Origin: Streptomyces thermodiastaticus
Lineage (GTDB): Bacteria > Actinomycetota > Actinomycetes > Streptomycetales > Streptomycetaceae
Length of the DNA stretch: 64,000 nt
Assembly: GCF_014656135.1 (NCBI RefSeq)
Contig: NZ_BNBV01000015.1
Span: 79,071-143,070, forward strand
Direction: 5' to 3'
The notes beneath the pieces were generated by a model that did not search any database, was not told where the DNA came from, and was given only the letters and a program-made list of their open reading frames with translations. Positions 39,728-49,850 of this stretch are shown in pieces; within the stretch, counting starts at the first letter, position 1, and the number at the start of each line of letters is the position of its first letter. The translations under genes and the position numbers were made by a program.

Positions 39728-40843
39728 TCAGCCGAGCAGCGTCTCCAGCTCGACGTGCTCCAGGCCGTGCGCCTCCGCGACCTGCCGGTAGACCACCTTG
39801 CCGTCATGGACGTTGAGGCCCTTGGCGAGCGCGGGGTCGCGGCGCAGCGCCTCCACCCAGCCGTTGTTGGCCAGCGAGACGATGTACGGCAGCGTGGCGT
39901 TGGTCAGCGCGTAGGTGGAGGTGTTGGGCACCGCGCCGGGCATGTTGGCGACGCAGTAGAACACCGAGTCGTGGACCTTGAAGGTGGGCTCGGCGTGCGT
40001 GGTCGGGTGGGAGTCCTCGAAGCAGCCGCCCTGGTCGATCGCGATGTCGACAAGGACACTTCCGGCCTTCATCCGGGACACCAGCTCGTTGGTGACCAGC
40101 TTGGGGGCCTTGGCACCCGGGATGAGCACGGCACCGATCACGAGGTCGGCGTCCAGGCAGGCCTTCTCCAGCTCGAAGGAGTTGGAGACGACCGTCTGGA
40201 TCTTCGTGCCGAAGATCTTGTCCGCCTCCTTGAGCTTGTTGATGTCCTTGTCGAGCAGGGTCACGTGGAAGCCCATGCCGATGGCGATCTGCGCGGCGTT
40301 CCAGCCGGAGACGCCGCCGCCGATGACGACCGCCTTGGCGGCCTGCACGCCGGGCACGCCGCCGGGCAGCACACCGCGGCCGCCGTTGGCGGCCAGCAGG
40401 TGGTAGGCGCCGACCTGCGGGGCGAGGCGGCCCGCGACCTCGGACATCGGGGCGAGCAGCGGCAGCGCGCGGTTGGGCAGCTCGACGGTCTCGTACGCGA
40501 TCGCCGTGGTGCCGGACTGCAGCAGCGCGTCCGTGCACTCCTTGGAGGCGGCCAGGTGCAGGTAGGTGAAGAGAATCTGGTCCTTGCGGAGGCGGTGGTA
40601 CTCCTCGGCGACCGGTTCCTTGACCTTCAGCAGCAGGTCGGCGGTGGCCCACACCTCGTCGGCGGTGTCCAGGATCTCGGCGCCTGCCGCGACGTACTCC
40701 TCGTCGGGGATCGAGGAGCCGATGCCGGCGTTCCGCTCGACGACGACCTGGTGGCCGTTGCGCACCAGCTCGTGCACGCCGGCGGGGGTGATCGCCACCC
40801 GGAACTCGTTGTTCTTGACCTCGCGGGGGATGCCGACCTTCAC
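39728..40843 (-). CDS. ald: Alanine dehydrogenase
   Basis: This is a 371-residue protein, the length of mycobacterial Ald. It has VKVGIPREVKNNEFRVAITPAGV at the start, the catalytic Lys in LLLKVKEPVAEEY and His in FTYLHLAASKE. The NAD domain is AKAVVIGGGVSGWNAAQIAIGMGFHVTLLDKD, and IDQGGCFEDSHPTTHAEP and FYCVANMPGAVPNTSTYALTNATLPY follow. It interconverts alanine and pyruvate plus ammonia with NADH. GTG 40843 is chosen from family length and AAGGA 8 nt upstream; GTG 40852 is too close to it. Confidence 0.95.
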   Translation of the reverse strand: MKVGIPREVKNNEFRVAITPAGVHELVRNGHQVVVERNAGIGSSIPDEEYVAAGAEILDTADEVWATADLLLKVKEPVAEEYHRLRKDQILFTYLHLAASKECTDALLQSGTTAIAYETVELPNRALPLLAPMSEVAGRLAPQVGAYHLLAANGGRGVLPGGVPGVQAAKAVVIGGGVSGWNAAQIAIGMGFHVTLLDKDINKLKEADKIFGTKIQTVVSNSFELEKACLDADLVIGAVLIPGAKAPKLVTNELVSRMKAGSVLVDIAIDQGGCFEDSHPTTHAEPTFKVHDSVFYCVANMPGAVPNTSTYALTNATLPYIVSLANNGWVEALRRDPALAKGLNVHDGKVVYRQVAEAHGLEHVELETLLG

Positions 40844-40986
40844 ATCGATCACGGTCCTTGGCTCAGGGATTGTGGGGCAATGGAGACGTACCCCGGCATG
40901 CGAGGGCATACCGGGAGACACCGCAGGAGAACGAGCGGCACAGCCAGTTTAATGAAGGCGTTCGCGCTGTCTAGCCTTCCATTGCA

Positions 40987-43158
40987 TCAATCTTCGACGG
41001 ATGCACTGCGGGTTTCGCAGGTGTCGCCGTCGTGTTCCCGTGAGATGTCGGGCGCGGAGGCCACCGTTGCGTCCTCCTCGGGGCCTGCGGAGGGCCCCGC
41101 GGGACCGGCGAGCATCCGCTCGGCCGCGCCGCGGTGCAGGGACGCGGCGACCGGGTCGCCGAGCCGCTGGAGGGTGTCGGCGAGCCTGAGGTGCAGGGCG
41201 GCCTGCAGCCGGACGTCCCCGGCCCGGCGGGCCAGTTCCACGGCCTCCTGGCAGGTGCGCAGGCACTCCTCGAACCGGCCCGCGTACTCCTGGACCCGTG
41301 CCAGTTCGCTCAGCGCCCGCGCGTGGCCGGCCACGTCGCCGCCGCGGCGGTGGGCGGCGACGGCGGAGCGCCAGGTGCGCAGCGCCTCGCCGTAGCGGCC
41401 CGCGTAGGTGTGGGCGGCGGCGATCCGGCCGTAGAGCCGGGCGGCGTCCAGCTGTTCGCCGCGGGCCAGGCGTTCGGCCAGGGCCCGGCCGAACCAGTCG
41501 GCCGCCCGGTCGAAGTCCCCCAGCTCCTGGTGCGCCCCGCCGACGGACTCCATGGCCCGGCCGGCCGCACCGGGGTCGCCCGCGGCCCGTGCGGCGTCCA
41601 GCGCGGCCCGGTAGCGGGACAGGGCCTGGTGGGTCCGGCCGGTACGGGCGTCGAGGTCGCCGAGGTTCAGCAGGGCGGCGGCCTGCTCCCGGGGCAGGCG
41701 CTGCCGCTCGGCCACGTCCAGGACCAGGCGGTGGATGCCGTACAGGTCGCAGGCGGCCGCCTGGGTGCCCAGATGGGCGACCATGGCCCGCACCAGCTGG
41801 GACATCAGCCGGCGGGCCAGGGTGTCCAGCTCTCCGTCGGCGACCGCGAGGCGGGCCGCGGCGAGCAGGGCGCCGCGGCGGGCCCGCAGCCACTCCTCGG
41901 CGGCTCGCGGGGAGGGGAAGCGCAGCGCGGGCGGCACGCTGCGGAGCCGCTCGCGGGCCTCGGGGGTGCCGGTCTCGGTGATCGCGCGGCAGGACTGCAG
42001 CAGCCGGACCGTCCGCTCCAGCATGCGGGCACGGGCAAGCTGCAGCTCGGCCGGGCGGTCCAGGCGTTCCGCGAGGTCCTTCAGCAGCGGGTGCAGGCAG
42101 CCGGGCACCTCGTAGCAGGGCAACGGCGAGTCGACGGCCCGCAGCAGGCCGAGCGCGGTGAGGTCGTCCAGCTGGGCGCGCGCGTCCTGGACCGAGCACC
42201 CGGCCAGCGCTGAGGCGAGGTGCGGGTCGACGTCGCCGACGGGGGCGAGGCACAGCAGACGCAGCATCCGGGCGACGGGGCCCGGCAGGCCGTCGTGCAT
42301 CAGGTGCAGCAGCCGCTGCAGCGGGCCCGGCCGGTCGGGGTCGGCGTGCAGCTGCTTGGCCAGGTCGGAGACCGCCGCTTTGGGGTGGGCGGCGAGCCAG
42401 CCGCCGGCCAGCACCAGCGCGGCGGGCTGCCCCTGGCACGCCTCGACCAGCTGTTCGGCGGCGCGCGGGTCGACGGTGATGCGCACCGGGTCGATGCGTC
42501 CGCCCAGCAGCTCCAGGCCCGACTTGGTGTCCAGTCCCCCCAGGGTGCAGGGGCGGACGTCGCTGATGCCGGTGAGCGGTCCCCGGGAGACCGCGACGAG
42601 CAGGCAGTCTGCGTTGTCCGGCAGCAGCGCGTCGACCTGGGCGGCGTCCGCCGCGTCGTCCAGCAGCAGCACGGTGCGCCGCCCGGCGAGCGCGCCGCGC
42701 AGGGTCTGGGCCAGCTCGTCCTCCTCGGCACCGGGCGGTGCGGGGACGCCGAGTGCGGCGAGCAGGTCGCCCGCGGCCCGCTCGACCGGCACGGGGGTGC
42801 CGTCGGGGTCGGTCAGGCGGGCGCGCAGCACCCCGTCGGGGTAGCGGTGGGCGATCTGCCGGACCAGTTTCTCGGCGAGCGCGGTGCGGCCGGAGCCGGG
42901 GCGGCCGGCGATGAGCAGGACCCGGGCGCGGGGGGCCTTGCGTCCGGAGAGGGTGTCCAGTCCGGCGCGCTCGATGTCGGCGCGCAGGCCCTTCAGCTCG
43001 TGGGTGCGGCCGAGGAAGACGCGCGCCGCGGCCGGGCTCGGCCGGCCGGCACCCGGCACGCTCGCGCCCCGCGCGTCCACCGCCTGATCCGTCACGGGCC
43101 ACACTCCCGTCGCACCGCACGCGCGAGCCGCCGAAAACCCCTGCTCCGGTTGCCGCAC
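40987..43158 (-). CDS. STAND-type NTPase with TPR domain, altered Walker A
   Basis: This is a 723-residue protein. The N-terminus has VFLGRTHELKGLRADIE, then a P-loop written LLIAGRPGSGRTALAEKLV (about 78-96), where the Walker A Lys is Arg. Walker B is RRTVLLLDDAADAAQVDALLP, then a GLPLA-like QPAALVLAGGWLA and a winged-helix segment. The C-terminal half is a set of TPR helices (AAALLNLGDLDARTGRTHQALSRYRAALDAARAAG and repeats). There is no N-terminal DNA-binding or effector domain, unlike AfsR/SARP proteins. A signalling or scaffold role is likely; hydrolysis may be weak. GTG 43158 follows GGGGCAG. Confidence 0.8.
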   Translation of the reverse strand: MRQPEQGFSAARACGATGVWPVTDQAVDARGASVPGAGRPSPAAARVFLGRTHELKGLRADIERAGLDTLSGRKAPRARVLLIAGRPGSGRTALAEKLVRQIAHRYPDGVLRARLTDPDGTPVPVERAAGDLLAALGVPAPPGAEEDELAQTLRGALAGRRTVLLLDDAADAAQVDALLPDNADCLLVAVSRGPLTGISDVRPCTLGGLDTKSGLELLGGRIDPVRITVDPRAAEQLVEACQGQPAALVLAGGWLAAHPKAAVSDLAKQLHADPDRPGPLQRLLHLMHDGLPGPVARMLRLLCLAPVGDVDPHLASALAGCSVQDARAQLDDLTALGLLRAVDSPLPCYEVPGCLHPLLKDLAERLDRPAELQLARARMLERTVRLLQSCRAITETGTPEARERLRSVPPALRFPSPRAAEEWLRARRGALLAAARLAVADGELDTLARRLMSQLVRAMVAHLGTQAAACDLYGIHRLVLDVAERQRLPREQAAALLNLGDLDARTGRTHQALSRYRAALDAARAAGDPGAAGRAMESVGGAHQELGDFDRAADWFGRALAERLARGEQLDAARLYGRIAAAHTYAGRYGEALRTWRSAVAAHRRGGDVAGHARALSELARVQEYAGRFEECLRTCQEAVELARRAGDVRLQAALHLRLADTLQRLGDPVAASLHRGAAERMLAGPAGPSAGPEEDATVASAPDISREHDGDTCETRSASVED

Positions 43159-43306
43159 CTGCCCCTCGGCTCCCTCGGACGAAGCCTAGTTCACGCTGTG
43201 CGACGCTCCCGTACCAGCGAGGGGGCCGAACGGACACATCGCCCGATCGCATCAGGCGATGGTCACACCGCAGGGTGGCCGCCGACCGGGCCCCGTGCCC
43301 GGGCAG

Positions 43307-43348
43307 GCGCGACGCCGGTGCTCCCGGGCGGGGGCACCGGCGTCGCGC
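43307..43348 (-). terminator. Hairpin terminator after the NUDIX gene
   Basis: GCGCGACGCCGGTGC (43307-43321) and GCACCGGCGTCGCGC (43334-43348) form a perfect 15-bp stem with a 12-nt loop, 12 nt beyond the NUDIX stop codon. Confidence 0.75.
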
Positions 43349-43359
43349 AGAAGCCGGGG

Positions 43360-43986
43360 TCAGGACGCGAAGGGCCGCGCCGGCCACGGCGCCAGGGCCG
43401 GGCGCAGGGCGTCCAGGCCGTCGCCCGCGCGAGCGGCGACCAGCGACAGCACGCCCACCACCAGGCAGTTGTTGTGCAGCTCACCCGCGAGCACGCCGCG
43501 CACCAGCTCGTCCAGCGGGACGCGGGCGACCTCCATGTCGATCTCCTCGTGCTCGGCGGCGAACCGCTCGCCGTCCGCCTCGGACAGGCCGCGGGCGAGG
43601 AAGATGCGGACGGCCTCGTCGCAGCCGCCGGGGGTGGTGTACACGTCGGTGAGCACCCGCCAGTCCTCGGCCTTGACGTGCGCCTCCTCGTACAGCTCGC
43701 GCTGCGCGGCGTGCAGCGGGTTCTCGCCGGGCACGTCGAGCAGGCCGGCCGGGATCTCCCACAGCCGCTGCCGCACCGGGTGGCGGTACTGCCGGACGAC
43801 CAGGACCCGGTCCTCGTCGTCCAGGGCGAGGACGGCCACGGAGCCGGGGTGCACCTGGTAGTCGCGGGCGGAGACGGAGCCGTCGGGCATGACCACCTCG
43901 TCGGTGCGCACCGAGGTCTTCGCCCCGGTGAACGGGGTCCGCGTCGCCCGGATCTCCCACTCCTCGGGGGTGTCCTGGATCGTCAT
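43360..43986 (-). CDS. NUDIX hydrolase, ADP-ribose pyrophosphatase type
   Basis: This is a 208-residue protein. The NUDIX box is GLLDVPGENPLHAAQRELYEEAHV (about 82-105), which keeps the metal-binding REx2EE; the family's last Gly is His. Upstream YQVHPGSVAVLALDDEDRVLVVRQYRHPV is the ADPRase N-terminal sheet and substrate region. It should cleave ADP-ribose or a similar nucleoside diphosphate derivative. ATG 43986 gives MTIQDTPEEW. It lies downstream of pyrG as in mycobacteria. Confidence 0.92.
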   Translation of the reverse strand: MTIQDTPEEWEIRATRTPFTGAKTSVRTDEVVMPDGSVSARDYQVHPGSVAVLALDDEDRVLVVRQYRHPVRQRLWEIPAGLLDVPGENPLHAAQRELYEEAHVKAEDWRVLTDVYTTPGGCDEAVRIFLARGLSEADGERFAAEHEEIDMEVARVPLDELVRGVLAGELHNNCLVVGVLSLVAARAGDGLDALRPALAPWPARPFAS

Positions 43987-44027
43987 GCCCTGTCCTTCCA
44001 CACGTGTGCACAGCCGGGTACGGAACC

Positions 44028-44058
44028 GGGGGCGCCCGCCTGTGCGGCGGGCGCCCCC
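44028..44058 (-). terminator. Hairpin terminator after pyrG
   Basis: GGGGGCGCCCGCC (44028-44040) and GGCGGGCGCCCCC (44046-44058) form a perfect 13-bp stem, loop TGTGC, 20 nt after the pyrG stop. Confidence 0.8.
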
Positions 44059-44078
44059 GACACCGTACAACCGGAGCG

Positions 44079-45752
<1,674 letters not shown>

Positions 45753-46266
45753 GGCCAAGAGGGGGCTCCCGTGGTCGCGGTCTGTCGTGCGGTACGGCTG
45801 TCCGGCCCGGGGCCGGCCCGGGTTGTCCGGCTGGGGGTGCCGTCGCTGCGGTTCGGGGGTTTCGAGCCCACCGGTCCACGGGCTACCAGCGTATCAGCGC
45901 CACGGAGGCCCGATGTCCGAGCACGCTGCGCGCACGCGCGCACACGGTCCCGTTGCCCTTACAGTGGGCTCACCCGCAGCTCACCCTCACGGCGCATGCG
46001 GGTTGGCCCGAGCGGCACGCGGCCCCCGCACATGCGTCGTATCCTGCTCGGACATTCGCTGCCGAGCCCGGCCGGCAAGACGGCATACCCCGCCCGTACG
46101 CACCGGAACAACGAGAGCTCGTCAGTCCGTTGTGCGGAGATCGTCGTTCTGCCCCACGGCCGGCCGACGGTTTGCCCCACCGCTCAACGACCAATACAAC
46201 ACCCCCCTGACCGCACTAGCGACCGCCCCCCTGCGGGGTGACGTGGCCGTTCGACTGGAGTAGCAC
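45753..46266. other. Divergent promoter interval between pyrG and the GH15 gene
   Basis: No gene is supported in these 514 nt. The stretches 45880-45960 and 46120-46215 are less GC-rich and likely hold the two promoters. No strong hairpin that would indicate a riboswitch or pyrimidine attenuator was seen. The last 20 nt contain GGAG before the GTG at 46267. Confidence 0.4.
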
Positions 46267-48069
46267 GTGGCCGGGCGCATCGAGGACTACGCACTCATCG
46301 GAGACATGCAGACCGCTGCCCTGGTCTGCAGGGACGGGACAGTCGACTGGCTGTGCCTGCCCCGCTTCGACTCGCATGCCATCTTCGCCGGTCTGCTGGG
46401 CACCGAGGAGCACGGTTTCTGGCGGCTCGGGCCCGCCTTCGCCGAGGGGACGCGGCCGGCGCCCGCGACCCGGCGCAGCTACCGCGGCGACTCGCTGATC
46501 CTCGAGTCGGAGTGGGACACCCCGCGCGGCACCGTCCGCGTGATCGACTTCATGCCCCCGCGCGACGGCGCCCCGCAGCTGATCCGGATCGTCGAGGGGG
46601 TCACCGGCCGGGTGCCGATGCGCTCGGAACTGCGCATGCGCTTCTCCTACGGCCGGGTGGTGCCCTGGGTGCACCGGCGCGGGGAGCGCACGGTCGCGGT
46701 CGCGGGCCCGGACTCCGTGTGGTTCGACACATCGGTGGACACCTACGGCGAGTCGCTGACCACGTACGCGGACTTCACCGTCGCCCCCGGCGACCGGATC
46801 GGCTTCACCATCTCCTGGCAACCCTCCCACAAGGACGCGCCGCCGCTGCCGGAGCCGGAGCAGTCGCTGGAGGCGACCGAGGACTTCTGGCGCGAGTGGG
46901 TGGGGCACTGCACGTACCACGGCCCCTACCGGGAGGCGGTGATCCGCTCCCTGATCACCCTCAAGGCCCTGACCTACGCCCCCACCGGCGGCATCGTCGC
47001 GGCCCCGACCACCTCCCTGCCCGAGGCCATCGGCGGCGTGCGCAACTGGGACTACCGCTACACCTGGCTGCGGGACGCGGCGATCACCCTGTCGTCGCTG
47101 CTGCGCACCGGCTACCGCGAGGAGGCGCGCGCCTGGCGCGAGTGGCTGCTGCGGGCGGTCGCCGGCGACCCGGAGAACCTGCAGATCATGTACGGCATCG
47201 CCGGGGAGCGCGAGCTGGGCGAGGCGGAGCTGGAGTGGCTGCCCGGCTACGAGAACTCCGCCCCGGTCCGGGTCGGCAACGGCGCAGCGCACCAGCTGCA
47301 ACTGGACGTCTACGGCGAGGTCACCGAGGCCCTGCACCTGGGCCACATGACCGGCCTGGCCCGCAACGACTACGCCTCCCTGCTGCAGCTGAAGCTCATC
47401 GAGTACCTCGAGGAGCACTGGCAGGAGCCGGACGAGGGGATCTGGGAGGTACGCGGCCCGCGCCGTCACTTCGTACACTCCAAGGTCATGGCGTGGGTGG
47501 CGGTGGACCGCACCATCAAGCTCATCGAGTCCGGTGACGCCGACGGTCCGCTGGAGCGGTGGAAGGAACTGCGCGACGACATCCACCGCGACGTGTGCGA
47601 GAAGGGCTACGACAAGGAGCGCAACACCTTCACCCAGTCCTACGGCTCCAAGGAGCTGGACGCCTCGCTGCTGATCATTCCGCAGGTGGGCTTCCTGCCG
47701 CCGGACGACAAGCGGGTGATCGGCACGGTCGAGGCGATCCAGCGGGAGCTGTCCACGCCGGACGGCTTCCTCCTGCGCTACCCGACCGACGGCGACCGCG
47801 CGGGCGTCGACGGCCTCCCCGGTGACGAAGGCGCGTTCCTGGCCTGCTCGTTCTGGCTGGCCGACGACCTGGCGATGATCGGCCGGGTGGACGAGGCGCG
47901 CGCGCTGTTCGAGAAGCTGCTGTCGCTCCGCAACGACCTGGGCCTGCTGGCGGAGGAGTGGGACCCGAGGCTGCAGCGTCAGGTGGGCAACTTCCCGCAG
48001 GCTTTCAGCCATGTTCCGCTGATCGACACGGCTCTGCGGCTGACCGCGAGCGGCGCCTACGGAGGCTGA
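46267..48069 (+). CDS. Glycoside hydrolase family 15 (glucoamylase/trehalase-like)
   Basis: This is a 600-residue cytoplasmic enzyme. The N-terminal beta domain begins IEDYALIGDMQTAALVCRDGTVDWLCLPRFDS. The (alpha/alpha)6 barrel has APTTSLPEAIGGVRNWDYRYTWLRDAA (about 247-273, with a substrate-binding WDYR and acidic RDA). GLPGDEGAFLACSFW and LLAEEWDPRLQRQVGNFPQAFSHV supply the catalytic Glu candidates. Actinobacterial GH15 proteins of this length include trehalases (mycobacterial type) and glucan hydrolases. GTG 46267 follows GGAG. It is transcribed with, or just before, the PucR gene. Confidence 0.9.
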   Translation: MAGRIEDYALIGDMQTAALVCRDGTVDWLCLPRFDSHAIFAGLLGTEEHGFWRLGPAFAEGTRPAPATRRSYRGDSLILESEWDTPRGTVRVIDFMPPRDGAPQLIRIVEGVTGRVPMRSELRMRFSYGRVVPWVHRRGERTVAVAGPDSVWFDTSVDTYGESLTTYADFTVAPGDRIGFTISWQPSHKDAPPLPEPEQSLEATEDFWREWVGHCTYHGPYREAVIRSLITLKALTYAPTGGIVAAPTTSLPEAIGGVRNWDYRYTWLRDAAITLSSLLRTGYREEARAWREWLLRAVAGDPENLQIMYGIAGERELGEAELEWLPGYENSAPVRVGNGAAHQLQLDVYGEVTEALHLGHMTGLARNDYASLLQLKLIEYLEEHWQEPDEGIWEVRGPRRHFVHSKVMAWVAVDRTIKLIESGDADGPLERWKELRDDIHRDVCEKGYDKERNTFTQSYGSKELDASLLIIPQVGFLPPDDKRVIGTVEAIQRELSTPDGFLLRYPTDGDRAGVDGLPGDEGAFLACSFWLADDLAMIGRVDEARALFEKLLSLRNDLGLLAEEWDPRLQRQVGNFPQAFSHVPLIDTALRLTASGAYGG

Positions 48070-48139
48070 CGCCCAGCCGGGGGCGGTGCCGTCGGCCGGC
48101 GCTGTTCCCGGCCGTCCGACCCGGGTAGCGTCCGGTGCC

Positions 48140-49792
48140 ATGGACCGCACTTCCGACACCGGGGCCGACGGCATCACCGTCCGCCGCGCCCTGGAGCTGC
48201 CCGGGCTGAGCAGCGGCCTGCCGGAGGTCCTCGCCGGCGCCGACCGGCTCGACCGCACCGTCCGCTGGGTGCACGCCGGCGAGGTGCCCAACATCGCCTC
48301 CCTGCTCAAGGGCGGCGAGCTGCTGCTGACCACCGGGTTCGGCCTGGGCACCCGTCCCGCCGACCAGCGGGCGTTCGTGCGCACCCTGGCCGAGCGCGGC
48401 ATCGCGGCGCTGGTGGTGGAGCTGGGCCCGCGTTTCTCCCGGTTGCCGGCCGCGCTGGTGGACACCGCGCGCGGCGCGGGTCTGCCGCTGGTGCAGCTGC
48501 ATCGCGAGGTGCCGTTCGTGACGGTCACCGAGGAGATCCACACCGAGATCGTCAACGGCCACTACGCGCTGCTGCAGCGCGCCGAGGAGGTGCACCGGCG
48601 CTGCACCGAGGCGCTGCTGGGCGGTGGCGGGGTGCCGCAGGTGCTGGACATCCTGGCCGGCTTCGCGGCGAACCCGGTGTTCCTGGAGACGGCGGGCGGC
48701 CGGCTGCTGTACGCGGCCGGATCCGGCCCGGAGGGCACCGATCCGCTGCAGGTCTGGGAGGGGCTGCGCGGCCAGCGCCGGGACGTGCCGCCGCCGGCCG
48801 GGTCGGTCCTGGTGGACGTCCCCGGCGGCGGTCCGGGCAGCGGCGCGGTGCGGGCCCGGCTGGTGCTGCTGCCGGTGCGCGGCCCGCTGGCCCCGGTGCA
48901 CCGCATGGCCGCGGAGCGGGCGGCGGGGATCCTGGCCGTGGTGCTGATGCAGGCCCGGCAGGAGGAGGAGCTGGTCGCTCGCGGGCGCGGTGACTTCCTC
49001 ACCGACCTCGCCGAGGGCCGGATCGCCGCCGAGGACGCGCCCGCGCAGGCCCGGGTGCTCGGGTTCAAGCCGGGCTCCGGGCCGCTGCTGCCGGTGGTGA
49101 TGCGGCTGGGCGAGGCGCTGGCGCCGGGCGGCGGCTGGGCGGTGCTGACCCGGGCGGTAGCCGAGGAGCTGGCCGCGGTGGGCGTGCCGGCGCTGCTGGG
49201 GGTGCGGCCGGTGGAGGGCCGTGTGCTGCTGCTGGCCGGGCTGCGTTCGGAGGCGGAGCGCTCGGCGGCCGCGGACCGGGTCGCGGCGGCGCTGCGGGCC
49301 GGGGCGGAGCGGTCGGGGATGCGGCGTCCGGGCGGCCCGCCGCCGGTGGTGGTGGTCGGCGTCGCGGGCGGCTGGACGGCGGCCTCGGCGGGGCTCAGGC
49401 ACGCGGCGGAGACGGCGGCGGCGGCCCAGGGGCTGCCGGAGCGGCCCTGGTACGACGCGCGGCGGCTGGACATCGACCTGCTGCTGTGGCGGCTGCGCGA
49501 CCACCCCGACCTGGCGGCGTTCGTGGACCGCGCGCTCGGCCCGGTCCTGGACCACGACCGCCGCGCCAAGCCGCCGCTGCTGCCCACCCTGCGCTCCTAC
49601 CTGGAGCACGCGGGCCGCAAGGCGGAGACCGCCCGCGAGCTGCACCTGAACCGGCAGACGCTGTACAACCGCCTGGCCCGGATCACGGAGTTGCTCGGCA
49701 CCGACCTGGAGGACCCGGACACCGTGCTGACGCTGAGCCTGGCCCTGCGCGCCCGCCGGCACGTGAACCGGACAACTCCCGCCGGATCGTGA
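48140..49792 (+). CDS. PucR family transcriptional regulator
   Basis: This is a 550-residue protein. The PucR N-terminal domain (TVRRALELPGLSSGLPEVLAGADRLDRTVRWVHAGEVPNIASLLKGGELLLTTG) is followed by a GGDEF-like middle region and a C-terminal HTH_30: TLRSYLEHAGRKAETARELHLNRQTLYNRLARITELLGTDLEDPDTVLTLSLAL. Such regulators commonly control purine or amine catabolism; the targets here are unknown. ATG 48140 gives MDRTSDTGADG. Its 3' end is the seed of a tandem repeat. Confidence 0.9.
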   Translation: MDRTSDTGADGITVRRALELPGLSSGLPEVLAGADRLDRTVRWVHAGEVPNIASLLKGGELLLTTGFGLGTRPADQRAFVRTLAERGIAALVVELGPRFSRLPAALVDTARGAGLPLVQLHREVPFVTVTEEIHTEIVNGHYALLQRAEEVHRRCTEALLGGGGVPQVLDILAGFAANPVFLETAGGRLLYAAGSGPEGTDPLQVWEGLRGQRRDVPPPAGSVLVDVPGGGPGSGAVRARLVLLPVRGPLAPVHRMAAERAAGILAVVLMQARQEEELVARGRGDFLTDLAEGRIAAEDAPAQARVLGFKPGSGPLLPVVMRLGEALAPGGGWAVLTRAVAEELAAVGVPALLGVRPVEGRVLLLAGLRSEAERSAAADRVAAALRAGAERSGMRRPGGPPPVVVVGVAGGWTAASAGLRHAAETAAAAQGLPERPWYDARRLDIDLLLWRLRDHPDLAAFVDRALGPVLDHDRRAKPPLLPTLRSYLEHAGRKAETARELHLNRQTLYNRLARITELLGTDLEDPDTVLTLSLALRARRHVNRTTPAGS

Positions 49793-49850
49793 ACCGGACA
49801 ACTCCCGCCGGCCCTGAGCCGGGAACTCCCGCCGGCCCTGAGCCGGGGAC
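49763..49850. repeat. Tandem repeat copied from the PucR gene 3' end
   Basis: Units beginning GTGAACCGGACAACTCCC occur at 49763 (inside the gene end) and 49789 (spanning the stop), 26 bp apart. Two diverged copies (CTGAGCCGGGAACTCCC) start at 49814 and 49838, 24 bp apart. The array fills the space to the convergent glycosyltransferase stop codon. Confidence 0.8.
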
